From: Desulfobacterales bacterium
GTDB lineage: Bacteria; Desulfobacterota; Desulfobacteria; Desulfobacterales; SpSt-501
Direction: 5' to 3'
Assembly (NCBI GenBank): GCA_030834695.1
Contig: JAUQXK010000052.1
Location: forward strand, 108,442-172,441
Length of the DNA stretch: 64,000 nucleotides
Positions 17,409 to 25,866 of the stretch are shown here, in pieces. Within the stretch, counting starts at the first letter, position 1. Every line of letters begins with the position of its first letter. The position numbers and the translations under genes are program-made. A model generated the notes under the pieces. The model searched no databases and had not been told where the DNA came from. It saw only the letters and a program-made list of their open reading frames with translations.

Positions 17409-17816
17409 CTATGGCTTTCTCCAGGTCGCCGGCTGAGTCGATGACGATACAGTCCGGGTGAGAGCAATCGCCGAACCGCCTTTGAAGCTGACGCTGCCGC
17501 CGCCTGAAGTAGGAACTCCACTCCAAACATAGTCGGTTCCAAGGTCCGGGCCTAGGGCAGTGTTGTTGATGCGTGTTAGGACCCTTCCGTCGTCGATGTA
17601 TCCGCTGGCTGAAATCTTGCTGTCTGCCCAGATGAGGCTCTCGCGGCCGTTCAATTCGGATACGGCTGCATCGATGGCTCTGGCCCGGGCGTTGGATTCA
17701 AGATCGATATATCTTGGAACAGCCACGGCTGCAAGGATGCCCAATATAATCAAGACAGCGATGATTTCAACGAGCGTAAAGCCCTCTTGCGATTTGAGAA
17801 TCTCTCTCGCCTTCAT
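17409..17816 (-). CDS. Type IV pilin-like protein 1
   Basis: A 135-residue prepilin starting at ATG 17816 (AGGAGG 6 nt upstream), not at 17867. The 12-residue leader MKAREILKSQEG is followed by FTLVEIIAVLIILGILAAVAVPRY, with Glu at +5 and the usual hydrophobic helix. After cleavage the mature subunit is about 123 residues, smaller than most major pilins. The head has two Gly/Ser-rich turns and no cysteine pair, so the usual D-loop disulfide is absent. A sigma-54 promoter sits about 70 nt upstream, and a sigma-54 activator gene lies just before that. It is probably the main subunit made by this assembly system. Confidence 0.88.
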   Translation of the reverse strand: MKAREILKSQEGFTLVEIIAVLIILGILAAVAVPRYIDLESNARARAIDAAVSELNGRESLIWADSKISASGYIDDGRVLTRINNTALGPDLGTDYVWSGVPTSGGGSVSFKGGSAIALTRTVSSSTQPATWRKP

Positions 17817-17885
17817 TATTTCCTCCTGCTGTTGAATGTAATTTGAATCATTGTTTGATGAACTCATTCGTCGAGCAGGATATAA

Positions 17886-17901
17886 GCATAAAAAATGCCA
17901 A
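17886..17901 (-). promoter_or_regulatory. Sigma-54 (-24/-12) promoter of the pilin genes
   Basis: On the minus strand the sequence TTGGCATTTTTTATGC has GG and GC dinucleotides spaced exactly 10 nt apart, matching TGGCAC-N5-TTGC. It lies about 70 nt before the pilin ATG at 17816. Two copies of TTGCGC with the same flanks, at 17931 and 17961 (30 nt apart), could be activator sites; that part is inferred. Confidence 0.75.
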
Positions 17902-18034
17902 CTTCATATAGCTTTCATTGTTGCGCGAATATTGATCTTTATTTAAGTGTGTTAGTTTAATTGCGCAAAAATCGAACATTATTCGAGAAGCTCCAAAAAC
18001 TACATAATATGTTGAAGAATGAAGGTGAAAATCT

Positions 18035-19378
18035 TCATGCATCGTAATTTTTGATGCTTTTGACATCGATTTTCAGTTTCTTGATTCGATGCCAGAGGCT
18101 TCGTTGATTAATCCCCAGCAATTCCGTTGCTCGGGATTGCACCCCACCGGTTTTGGTTAAAGCATCTATGATCAGGCTGCGCTCTATTTCTTTGAGTTTA
18201 TCGTCAAGCGATACGCTGGTAGGCAGTTTCAGCTCTGTGCCATCCTGAGAGGCTCGCGCGAAGAGCCCAGTAATTTTCCCAGGCAGTTGGGCGGGCTCGA
18301 TATACCCTCCTTCCGTAACAACCGCCGCGCTTTCAATCACGTTTTTTAGTTCGCGGATGTTTCCAGGCCAGGAGTAGGCCATCAGCATCTGGAGGGCAAC
18401 GGATGAAATCGTGACCGGTTTCGGCAGCGTCTTAAGGAAATGATCCACTATGACCGGGATGTCCTCTTTGCGTTCGCGTAAGGGCGGGAGATGAAGGGTG
18501 AAGACATTGAGCCGGTAATAGAGGTCTTCCCTAAATGTCCCCTCGCGAACCATTTTTTCGAGATTCTTGTTGGTCGAGGCTAAAAAGCGAACATCGACCT
18601 TTATGGTGTGGCTGCCGCCGACCCGGTAAAATTCTTTTTCCTGAAGAACTCGCAGAATTTTGGCTTGGAGGTTCATCGGCATATCGCCGATCTCGTCCAG
18701 AAAAATGGTTCCGCCGTGAGCCATGTCAAACTTGCCGGGTTTGAACGCCGCCGCCCCGGTGAACGCCCCTTTTTCATGGCCGAACAGCTCGCTTTCGAGG
18801 AGTTCCTCGGGAATCGCGGCGCAGTTCAGTTTGACGAAGGGTTCGTCCTTGCGCTGGCTGTGCTCGAAGATGCTGGTCGCAACCAACTCTTTCCCGGTTC
18901 CGCTTTCGCCGAGAATGAGCACCGTAGAGTCCGTCGGCGCCACCTTCATGATCAAGCTGAGCAGGCCGCGGATGGTCGTACTTTCGCCGATGATTTCCGG
19001 AAAAAAGTGGCGGGCTTCGATCCGGCTGAGGACCGACGTTACACGATCGAACACGCTGGTGAATTGTTCGATCTTGTCCACTGACCAGTTTTTTTTCGAT
19101 TTCGGCTGAGGGGCTTCAATGAAGGCCGGAAGTTTGCTCGCTTTTTCTACAAAAAGCTCGACCGGCCGCAAGAGAAATCGCACCAATAAGAAGCCGGCGG
19201 CAAAAGATAGGATGCTGATGGCCACGATCAGCCAGAAGACCCAGGTGGCCGGTTCGGCTTTCTGCTCGAGGCTGTATATGGTCACCCGAAACGTCATCAG
19301 CGAAGAAAAGATGCTGAACCCGGCAAAAATGAACGGGATGATGATGTAAAGGCTGATGTGGAAGCGGAGGTGTTTCAA
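18035..19378 (-). CDS. Membrane-anchored sigma-54-dependent activator
   Basis: A 447-residue enhancer-binding protein with no receiver domain. Instead it has two membrane helices (about 10-33 and 47-69) with only a short loop outside, then a linker/coiled helix (about 95-125). The AAA+ domain has GESGTGKE at 157-164, the sigma-54 contact loop GAFTGA at 204-209, FLDEIGDMP (Walker B) and RFREDLYYRL-like sensor segments (about 281-291); a Fis-type HTH lies at about 398-437. It must act from the inner membrane. It lies 75 nt after the platform gene and directly upstream of a sigma-54 promoter that drives two pilins, which are the likely target. The signal could be envelope or pilus state; this is inferred. 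Confidence 0.88.
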   Translation of the reverse strand: MKHLRFHISLYIIIPFIFAGFSIFSSLMTFRVTIYSLEQKAEPATWVFWLIVAISILSFAAGFLLVRFLLRPVELFVEKASKLPAFIEAPQPKSKKNWSVDKIEQFTSVFDRVTSVLSRIEARHFFPEIIGESTTIRGLLSLIMKVAPTDSTVLILGESGTGKELVATSIFEHSQRKDEPFVKLNCAAIPEELLESELFGHEKGAFTGAAAFKPGKFDMAHGGTIFLDEIGDMPMNLQAKILRVLQEKEFYRVGGSHTIKVDVRFLASTNKNLEKMVREGTFREDLYYRLNVFTLHLPPLRERKEDIPVIVDHFLKTLPKPVTISSVALQMLMAYSWPGNIRELKNVIESAAVVTEGGYIEPAQLPGKITGLFARASQDGTELKLPTSVSLDDKLKEIERSLIIDALTKTGGVQSRATELLGINQRSLWHRIKKLKIDVKSIKNYDA

Positions 19379-19453
19379 AACTGCCAGTGCCTATACGTTC
19401 TAATAGAGCCGAAAAAGCCGATGCGATCGCTGTGAGCATAGGCTTCCAACGGG

Positions 19454-20674
19454 CTATTTGGTTTTTAGCGTCAAATCCCACATCGGGAGGAATATGGCCA
19501 GGGCGAAGAAGCCGACCACGACGGCCAAGCTAATGGTCAGAATCGGAGCCAGGGCGTCCGATAGCTTTTTCGTAGCGTATTCGACTTCGGTGTCATAATG
19601 GCCGGCGACATCCCGCAGCAGGGTGTCCAGGTTACCGGACTCTTCGCCGACCGCGACCATGTTAACCACCATGGGCGTGAAATACTTGGTCTGGCGCAGA
19701 GGTCCGGAAATGCCGCGGCCTTCACGCAACCGGTCCTTAATTCCTTCCAACTGGCGCGAGATGGCGCGGTTGCCGATGGTACCGGATAGAATGTCCATTG
19801 CATCCAAAATGTCGACGCCGCTCGACTGGAGGATGGAAAAGATGCTGGCGAACCGTGAAAGAGACGACTTCTGGAGCAACTTCCCGGCCAGCGGCATCCG
19901 CAGCAGCAAGGTGTCACGTACGAAACGGCCCTGTTCGGTGCGACCGTAAACAAGAAACACGATGCCGCCGATGACCACTGCCGCCGCAAGCACATACCAG
20001 TATTGGGTGATCAGCTCATACAGCCCGATGCAGATGCGCGTCGGCAGTGGAAGGGTAAGCCCGGCGCCTTTGAAAACGTTGACGAAGCGGGGAATGACGC
20101 CGACCAGCAGGATGAAAAAGGCCATCGTCAGGAACGAAAGCACGATGATCGGGTAGGTCATGGCGGATTTGATATCCGATTTAACCTTGTGTTCGTGTTC
20201 GATCACGTAGACGAGCCGGTCGAGGATCTCCGGCAGGGCCCCGGAGGATTCTCCGGCCCGCAGCATGCTGCAGTAAAGCGGTGAGAACACGCTCGGGTGG
20301 CGTCGAAAGGCATCATAGAGGCTGGCACCGTCGCGGATGTCCTGATGGATTCGGCCGAGGATGGATTTCAGACGCTTGTGTTCGGTTTGGTCCTCGAGCA
20401 CCTGCAGAATGGTCAGCATCGGGACCCCGGAGCGGATGAGCGTCTTGAGCTGTTTCGTGAATAGAATCAGTTCGGGGGTCTTGATGGCCGAAAACAGGCT
20501 GGAAATTCCCTCCGTGCCGCCGGTGGACGCGGCGCCCCGCACCGCCGTGACTTGGGTAGGAATGAGGCCTCGGGCGGCCAGCAGGCCGGAAGCGCTTTCC
20601 GCGGAGTCGGCGTCGATGTCGCCCCTGGTGGTGGCGCCGGTTTCGGTAATCGCTTGATAGTTGAATTTGGGCAT
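19454..20674 (-). CDS. Type IV pilus / MSHA platform protein (PilC/GspF/MshG family)
   Basis: A 406-residue inner-membrane protein with two T2SSF repeats (about 70-195 and 273-395). Three main hydrophobic segments lie near 170-195, 222-243 and 378-400. The conserved PLYCSMLRAGESSGALPEIL (about 130-150) and VVNMVAVGEESGNLDTLL (about 333-350) are diagnostic of the family. It couples the assembly ATPase to pilin insertion. AGGAGAGG precedes the ATG. It follows the ATPase gene by 12 nt. Confidence 0.93.
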   Translation of the reverse strand: MPKFNYQAITETGATTRGDIDADSAESASGLLAARGLIPTQVTAVRGAASTGGTEGISSLFSAIKTPELILFTKQLKTLIRSGVPMLTILQVLEDQTEHKRLKSILGRIHQDIRDGASLYDAFRRHPSVFSPLYCSMLRAGESSGALPEILDRLVYVIEHEHKVKSDIKSAMTYPIIVLSFLTMAFFILLVGVIPRFVNVFKGAGLTLPLPTRICIGLYELITQYWYVLAAAVVIGGIVFLVYGRTEQGRFVRDTLLLRMPLAGKLLQKSSLSRFASIFSILQSSGVDILDAMDILSGTIGNRAISRQLEGIKDRLREGRGISGPLRQTKYFTPMVVNMVAVGEESGNLDTLLRDVAGHYDTEVEYATKKLSDALAPILTISLAVVVGFFALAIFLPMWDLTLKTK

Positions 20675-20686
20675 ACCCTCTCCTGG

Positions 20687-22390
20687 TTACATGAGCACGG
20701 CCGAGGCGGCTTCCTCCAGGCTGGTGATTCCCTGGATGACCTTCTCCAGCGCGTTGTCCCGCAAGGTCGAGAAATTTCCAGCGTCGATGGCGGCGCGATT
20801 GATCTCATGCGCCGAGTTTCGCTTCAGGATCAGGTCCTGCACCATTTCGTCAATCACCAGGACTTCATAAATGCCGGTCCGGCCCTTGTATCCCGAGTTC
20901 ATGCAGTTGAAGCAGCCCTGTCCGGCGACGAATCCGCTCATGTCCACCTCGGACAGCCGCCAGTACTTCAGTGCCTCCGGCGACGGTTTGTGCGGCGTGC
21001 GGCAATGCGGGCACACCTTGCGGACCAGCCGCTGGGCAAACGAAACCAGCATGACCGAGGCTACCAGGAACGGTTCAATCCCCATGTCCACCAGGCGGGT
21101 CATGGCCCCGGCGGCGTCATTGGTGTGCAGGGTGCTCAGCACGCGATGGCCGGTGAGCGCCGCCTGGACAGCGATACTGGCCGTCTCGGAATCGCGGATT
21201 TCACCCACCATGATCACATCCGGATCCTGGCGCAGGATGGAACGCAAGCCGCTGGCGAAGGTCATGCCGGCCTTGCGGTTGAGCTGGACCTGGCGGATCT
21301 TGTCGATCCGGTATTCGACCGGATCTTCCACCGTGATGATGTTGATGTCCGGTTGGTTGATCTTTTTGAGGATCGAATAAAGCGCAGTGCTTTTGCCGCT
21401 TCCGGTGGGCCCCGTGCTCAAGATCATCCCGTAGGGTTTGGTGATGATGCTCTCCAGCCGTTCGCGGTCGCGTTCGTTCATTCCCAGAAGCTCCAGGGAA
21501 TAAATACTGCTGCTGGTATCCAACAGACGCAGGACCAGGTTTTCCCCATAAATGGAAGGGATGGTGGACGCGCGGATGTTGATGTCCTTGTTTTTCATCT
21601 TGACGGTGAACCGCCCGTCCTGAGGCACCCGCGAGAGGGCGATATCCATGTTCGCCAGGATCTTCAATCGCGAAATAATCGGTAGGAACATGGACTTGGG
21701 CGGTGCCGGGACCTCATGCAGTTTGCCGTCGACCCGGAAACGGATTTGGACATGGTCTTTTTCCGGGCTGATGTGGATGTCGCTGGCCCCCTCGCGCACA
21801 CCTTGTGAGAGAATGGAGTTGACCAGGCGCACCACCGGCGCTTCCTCGGCCATGCCCTGCAGCGAACTGACTTCAACATCCTCCATCGCCGCGGCCTTTT
21901 CCGGCCCTTTGTCGATTTGGACATCCTCCAACTCCTCGAGGACGCCGCCGATGCCGGCATACGTGCCGAAGAGCGTCGTGTGCAGGAGGTTCAGCTGCTG
22001 CTCGGTGCAGATCACCGCCTCCACCTCGCAGTTGGTGAAGACCTCGATGGCGTCCAACGCGTTGATGTCCAGCGGGTCCGTCATGGCCACCGTGATCAGC
22101 ATCCCGTTCTTCTGCAACGGCGCAACGCCGAACTTGTGCGCGATGTCAGCCGGAATGAGCCGTGCCAGCTCCATGTCGATGACGTGCTTGTCCGGTCGGT
22201 ACTTTTCGAGCTTCAGCTGATTGGACACCAAATCAACGATCTGGACTTCGCTGACGATGCCTTCGCGCACCAGGAACTGACCCAGTTTGAGGTTGCTTTT
22301 CTTCTGGAACGGCAGGGCCTGCTCCAGCTGCTTTTGTGTCAGAAGCCCGCCCTCGACGAGAATTTCACCAAGTTTCTTGCGTGCGATCAC
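20687..22390 (-). CDS. Type IV pilus / MSHA assembly ATPase (PilB/GspE/MshE family)
   Basis: A 567-residue cytoplasmic hexameric ATPase. The N-terminus (1-145) contains tandem MshEN-type segments (KKLGEILVEGGLLTQKQLEQAL and LGQFLVREGIVSEVQIVDL) that in relatives bind c-di-GMP. Next come the N2 domain and the motor, with Walker A GPTGSGKS (327-334), Asp box ITVEDPVEY, Walker B VGEIRDSETA and His box LHTND. The zinc tetracysteine is CPHC (460-463) plus CFNC (493-496). The start is GTG at 22390, with AAGGA 8 nt upstream. It lies between the ExeA-type gene and the platform gene in one operon. Confidence 0.94.
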   Translation of the reverse strand: MIARKKLGEILVEGGLLTQKQLEQALPFQKKSNLKLGQFLVREGIVSEVQIVDLVSNQLKLEKYRPDKHVIDMELARLIPADIAHKFGVAPLQKNGMLITVAMTDPLDINALDAIEVFTNCEVEAVICTEQQLNLLHTTLFGTYAGIGGVLEELEDVQIDKGPEKAAAMEDVEVSSLQGMAEEAPVVRLVNSILSQGVREGASDIHISPEKDHVQIRFRVDGKLHEVPAPPKSMFLPIISRLKILANMDIALSRVPQDGRFTVKMKNKDINIRASTIPSIYGENLVLRLLDTSSSIYSLELLGMNERDRERLESIITKPYGMILSTGPTGSGKSTALYSILKKINQPDINIITVEDPVEYRIDKIRQVQLNRKAGMTFASGLRSILRQDPDVIMVGEIRDSETASIAVQAALTGHRVLSTLHTNDAAGAMTRLVDMGIEPFLVASVMLVSFAQRLVRKVCPHCRTPHKPSPEALKYWRLSEVDMSGFVAGQGCFNCMNSGYKGRTGIYEVLVIDEMVQDLILKRNSAHEINRAAIDAGNFSTLRDNALEKVIQGITSLEEAASAVLM

Positions 22391-22407
22391 AGGGGGTTCC
22401 TTTGAAT

Positions 22408-22444
22408 TTTAGGCAATATAGGCATTATAGTGCATTATAGGCAC
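22408..22444 (-). repeat. Composite 9-mer repeat, copy B
   Basis: A 37-nt block with the same 9-10-9-9 build as copy A-right when read on the minus strand; the units end in TATA more often than TAAA. It begins 1 nt after the TGA of the ExeA-type gene and ends 17 nt before the GTG of the ATPase gene. It has no inverted partner in the 55-nt gap. Confidence 0.88.
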
Positions 22445-22445
22445 T

Positions 22446-24116
22446 TCACTTATTAACGTAGTAGGGATCCGCAAAAAACACGTTTTTTTCTCCCCACGAG
22501 CCCAGCACCTGGCCGGTGGCTCCGAAACTAGCGGGAAGCAGCCGCATCTGCGACTGGGCCGCCTCGGGAGTCGTGAACAACTGCTTTAGAATTACTGAAT
22601 AGCGCATCCCGGTCGATGGGTTCCAGTAGGGAATCAGGCGGGCGGGAGGCGCGGAATCCGGGTAATTTCGCAGCAGGTCCAGTGCATCCTGCAACGAATT
22701 TTTCTCCGCGATTTTAACCCACCAAGATCCCTTTTTCAACGGAACGACGCTGGTGGGGATTGCCGGAAAACGGATGGGGTGCCCCACCTCCACCCGATCC
22801 GGGTCTTCGATCCGAGGGTTTGCCAAGATGATCGAACGGAAATTCTTGTTCGAGTAGGTCCCATAGATCCGGTGAATCAATCCGGAAATCGTCTCATTCC
22901 GGCGCAAGTTCAGCGTGCCGAGAAGGTCCGGCGGGCCGCCAGCCGTCGCCGCAGCCGCGGTGGTGGCATCCGCTTGGATGTGCTCGGGCGGCGTCAACGG
23001 TCCGGCGGGAGGTGTCGGCAACGGCGCCGCCTCGCGCAAAGCGCCTTCAGGTTCAGGAGCTGTGGCCGGGGGGGGCTGAGCTGAGATCGTCGGCGGGCGC
23101 GCTGAACCCGTTACGGCGAGTGCCTGCGTCTCCGCCACTGCCGCTTCTCGCGAGGGGCTTTCTTGGGGAAGGGGGGGCAACGGTTTCCGGTGCGTCGGCC
23201 AGCGATCGGTTTGCCAAGCCCACAACAGCACCCCGGCCAGGGCGGTCGCTGCAAAGACGGCAGCGGGGACACGCCACCGTCGGCGGGTTCCGACCGAGAA
23301 TACCCGCAGCGCGCAACGCTGAACCGTTCCATAGCCCACCTTGGGCTTGTTCTGGATGATCATGGTCAGGATGCACTGGTGGCAGAGGTTGATGATTTTA
23401 CGAGGGAAGCCGCCGGTGGCGCGGTAGATGGCGAAAATCGCCGGAAGGGTGAACAGATCCAGCTTCTTGGGCGTGCTGCTGGACTTCTCCAGCCGGTACC
23501 GGATCATCATGCGAGTGTCTCGCAGGTCGAGCGGCTTCAGGCGGTGAAAGAGATTGATGCGGTCCGCGAAGTTGGGGTGCCGGCGAACCACTTCCTCGAA
23601 CTCTTTCTGAGCGAAGATAACGATCTGCAGCAGCTTGTATTCGTTGGTTTCGTAGTTGAGAAACTCGCGCAGCAGTTCCAGGCAGAAGGTGGGCACCTTC
23701 TGGCCCTCGTCGATAATGAGAACCGTGGTTTTCCTTTGATCGACTCCCTTGCGGAAAAGGTGGTGCTTGATGTGTTCCTTGATCTGCCAATCGGTGGCAT
23801 CGTCGGCCGGCTTCTTGCCGCTAAGCAGCTTGGCGACCGTTGACAGGAAGTCTCTGCTGTCTTTGAACACGGGATCTAAAATGAGATGGGTTTCCATCTC
23901 TTTGCGCTGGGCAAAGCGGCGGATGATTTGTCGGCAGAGGGTCGTCTTACCGGTGCCGACGTCACCGATGATGACGTTCAGTCCCCGTCGCAAGTGCAGC
24001 GAGAGCTCTAACTTTTGAAGGCAATCCAGATGCTGCCGGGAATGGTAGAAATAATCGGGGTCCGGCGAGTTGGAGAACGGTTCACGGTTTAGGTTGAGGA
24101 TGGTGAAATAGTCCAT
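22446..24116 (-). CDS. ExeA/MshM-type ATPase with LysM and SPOR-like C-terminal domains
   Basis: A 556-residue protein with an N-terminal AAA+ domain of the ExeA group (1-270): PFSNSPDPDYFYHS at 13-26, Walker A GDVGTGKT at 51-58, LIIDEGQ Walker B near 133 and a GGFPRKIINLC segment near 235. One membrane helix follows (283-301), then a proline/alanine-rich linker (305-398), a LysM-like domain (403-452, RNETISGLIHRIYGTYSN...RVEVGHPIRFP) and a SPOR-like region (460-545). ExeA uses ATP and a periplasmic peptidoglycan-binding part to place the secretin, and the same is likely here. It follows the secretin gene after a 220-nt gap with paired repeats; no ribosome site precedes the ATG. Confidence 0.88.
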   Translation of the reverse strand: MDYFTILNLNREPFSNSPDPDYFYHSRQHLDCLQKLELSLHLRRGLNVIIGDVGTGKTTLCRQIIRRFAQRKEMETHLILDPVFKDSRDFLSTVAKLLSGKKPADDATDWQIKEHIKHHLFRKGVDQRKTTVLIIDEGQKVPTFCLELLREFLNYETNEYKLLQIVIFAQKEFEEVVRRHPNFADRINLFHRLKPLDLRDTRMMIRYRLEKSSSTPKKLDLFTLPAIFAIYRATGGFPRKIINLCHQCILTMIIQNKPKVGYGTVQRCALRVFSVGTRRRWRVPAAVFAATALAGVLLWAWQTDRWPTHRKPLPPLPQESPSREAAVAETQALAVTGSARPPTISAQPPPATAPEPEGALREAAPLPTPPAGPLTPPEHIQADATTAAAATAGGPPDLLGTLNLRRNETISGLIHRIYGTYSNKNFRSIILANPRIEDPDRVEVGHPIRFPAIPTSVVPLKKGSWWVKIAEKNSLQDALDLLRNYPDSAPPARLIPYWNPSTGMRYSVILKQLFTTPEAAQSQMRLLPASFGATGQVLGSWGEKNVFFADPYYVNK

Positions 24117-24135
24117 GGGAAATGCCCAATAAAAA

Positions 24136-24172
24136 ATGCCTAACGTGCGCTAAAATGCCTAAAGTGCCTAAA
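24136..24172 (+). repeat. Composite 9-mer repeat, copy C-left
   Basis: A 37-nt block in 9-10-9-9 order (second unit GTGCGCTAAA) on the plus strand. It lies 20 nt before the ATG of the ExeA-type gene, and a degenerate ATGCCCAAT lies between. It pairs as an inverted repeat with copy C-right. Confidence 0.9.
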
Positions 24173-24270
24173 GCCGGAAAAGAGTAAAAAGCGTCAGATG
24201 CGTGGGGAACCAGAACGATTGGTCTCGCATCCTGGAGGTTGCACCGCGTGCTGCTGGCCTCCATTTTTGC

Positions 24271-24329
24271 TTTAGGCACTTTAGTGCACGTTCGGCAGTT
24301 TAGGCACTTCTAAATGCCATTTCAGGCAC
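24271..24329 (-). repeat. Composite 9-mer repeat, copy C-right
   Basis: Core of 37 nt (24271-24307) in 9-9-10-9 order on the minus strand with one degenerate unit (CTGCCGAAC), then two weaker units out to 24329. It starts 7 nt after the secretin stop codon. The spacer to copy C-left is about 98 nt and is unrelated to the other spacers. Confidence 0.88.
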
Positions 24330-24336
24330 GCTTTTG

Positions 24337-25854
24337 TCATCCTCCCGCGGGCGCGGAGACCTGCGGCTGGAGGATGGTCGGAGTGATGAAAATCAACAGG
24401 TCTTCCTTGGAGGAGCTTTTTCCCTCCTTCTTGAACAGCCAGCCTAACCCGGGCACATCCAACAATCCGGGAGTCCCCGAGCGATCGTCAATGTATTGCT
24501 CTTTGTTAAGGCCGCCGATGACAAGAGTCTGACCGTCGATTTGGATCACATTGGTCTCGGCTTTTTTGGTAATGATGGTTGGATTTCCCAGGACCGTTCG
24601 GGAAAAATCCACTTCGTCCTTGTTCACCTTGACGGCCAGTTTGAGGGTCTGGTAATCGATCACATGCGGGGTGACGTTCAGACTCAGGACCGCTTTCTTG
24701 TATTCGATGCTCACCTCGCCGTCCTCCACCGATTGATAGGGGACGTCGCGCCCGCTTTCGATCATCGCGGTTTGGTTGTCCAGGGTGGTGATCGAAGGGC
24801 TGGAAAGGATGGTGAGCTTGCCCTCGTCCTGCAGCGCAGTCAACTGGGCTGCCAGAAGCATCTTGCCGACTTCCTGGTAGATGAAGCCGAAGCTGCTGGG
24901 GACGGCGCCGGAAATGGAACCGGCAGACGCTGGCAGGTCAACGATGCTGCCGGTGACGGGATCAACCCTGGTTCCGACGCTCTGGCCCAAGGCGCTGTTG
25001 TCCCGGCCAGTTAGGTAGGCGCTATGCCCGCCCAGCTTCACTGCGCCGCCCCATTGCACGCCCAACTCTCGGGCGACTTCCTTGTTGGCCTCCACGATGT
25101 AAGCTTCGATGAGCACCTGGGGGGTGGGCTTGTCGAGCTTTTCAAGAACCGCCAGGATCGAGTTGACATCCCGCGGCAGAGCGTTGACGATCAGCGAGTT
25201 GGTGTGCTGGTCCACCAGGACCGAGCCGATCGCCTTATTGGCCTTATCCGGCGACAGGAACGATTTCATGTTCTCCTGCAGTTTGGTGGCTTCGGCGAAT
25301 TTGACCGGTACGATACGGGTGACCGGCGCTTCGGCCAGCTGCAGCTCCCTGCGTCGGGACTCCTTGCGCAGCTCTTCTTCCAAGTCATCGGCCGTCATGA
25401 TGCGGATGATGTCGCCCTGCCAGGCATAGGTCAAGTTGTGGGTGCGCAGGATGCCGATAAAAACCTGGTCCCAAGGGGCCTGGGTGATGTTGATGTTGGA
25501 GCGGCCGGTGACTTTGTCGTTCAGGATGAGGTTGACGTCTGCCGCGCGAGCCAGGGCGCGCAAGAGCACCGAGACGTCGACGTTGCTCATCTTCAGGCTG
25601 ACCCGTTTGGTGGGCAGCGGTCGCTCGGTTTCGATTTTGACTTCACTCGGACGTACGGCCGCCTCTTTCACGATTTCCTTCGGCGGTTGGGCGGCGCCGG
25701 CTGAAAACCCCTTGGACTCTTGCGCCTTGGCCTTCCATTTGTCCAAAAAGGGGTCTGTCGGCTCCGACTTCTTCAGTGGGGCGCAACCCCCTGCCAGCAA
25801 CGCGCTGAGAATTCCGATGATGGCCGCATGCCGCAAACAGTGCAATCTGGTCAT
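24337..25854 (-). CDS. mshL: Lipoprotein secretin of MSHA/PilQ type
   Basis: A 505-residue outer-membrane secretin. The start is ATG at 25854, with AGGATGGG upstream; the frame also has a TTG two codons earlier. The signal peptide ends in the lipobox ALLAGGC (Cys 24), so the protein is lipidated. An STN-like domain (about 85-155), an N1/secretin_N domain (about 180-245) and the secretin barrel (about 250-490) follow; VLIEAYIVEANKEVARELGVQWGG (about 248-271) and TPTILQPQ near the C-terminus are family landmarks. It forms the gated pore for the pilus. It lies 12 nt after the PilP-like gene. Confidence 0.9.
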   Translation of the reverse strand: MTRLHCLRHAAIIGILSALLAGGCAPLKKSEPTDPFLDKWKAKAQESKGFSAGAAQPPKEIVKEAAVRPSEVKIETERPLPTKRVSLKMSNVDVSVLLRALARAADVNLILNDKVTGRSNINITQAPWDQVFIGILRTHNLTYAWQGDIIRIMTADDLEEELRKESRRRELQLAEAPVTRIVPVKFAEATKLQENMKSFLSPDKANKAIGSVLVDQHTNSLIVNALPRDVNSILAVLEKLDKPTPQVLIEAYIVEANKEVARELGVQWGGAVKLGGHSAYLTGRDNSALGQSVGTRVDPVTGSIVDLPASAGSISGAVPSSFGFIYQEVGKMLLAAQLTALQDEGKLTILSSPSITTLDNQTAMIESGRDVPYQSVEDGEVSIEYKKAVLSLNVTPHVIDYQTLKLAVKVNKDEVDFSRTVLGNPTIITKKAETNVIQIDGQTLVIGGLNKEQYIDDRSGTPGLLDVPGLGWLFKKEGKSSSKEDLLIFITPTILQPQVSAPAGG

Positions 25855-25866
25855 AGCCAACCCATC

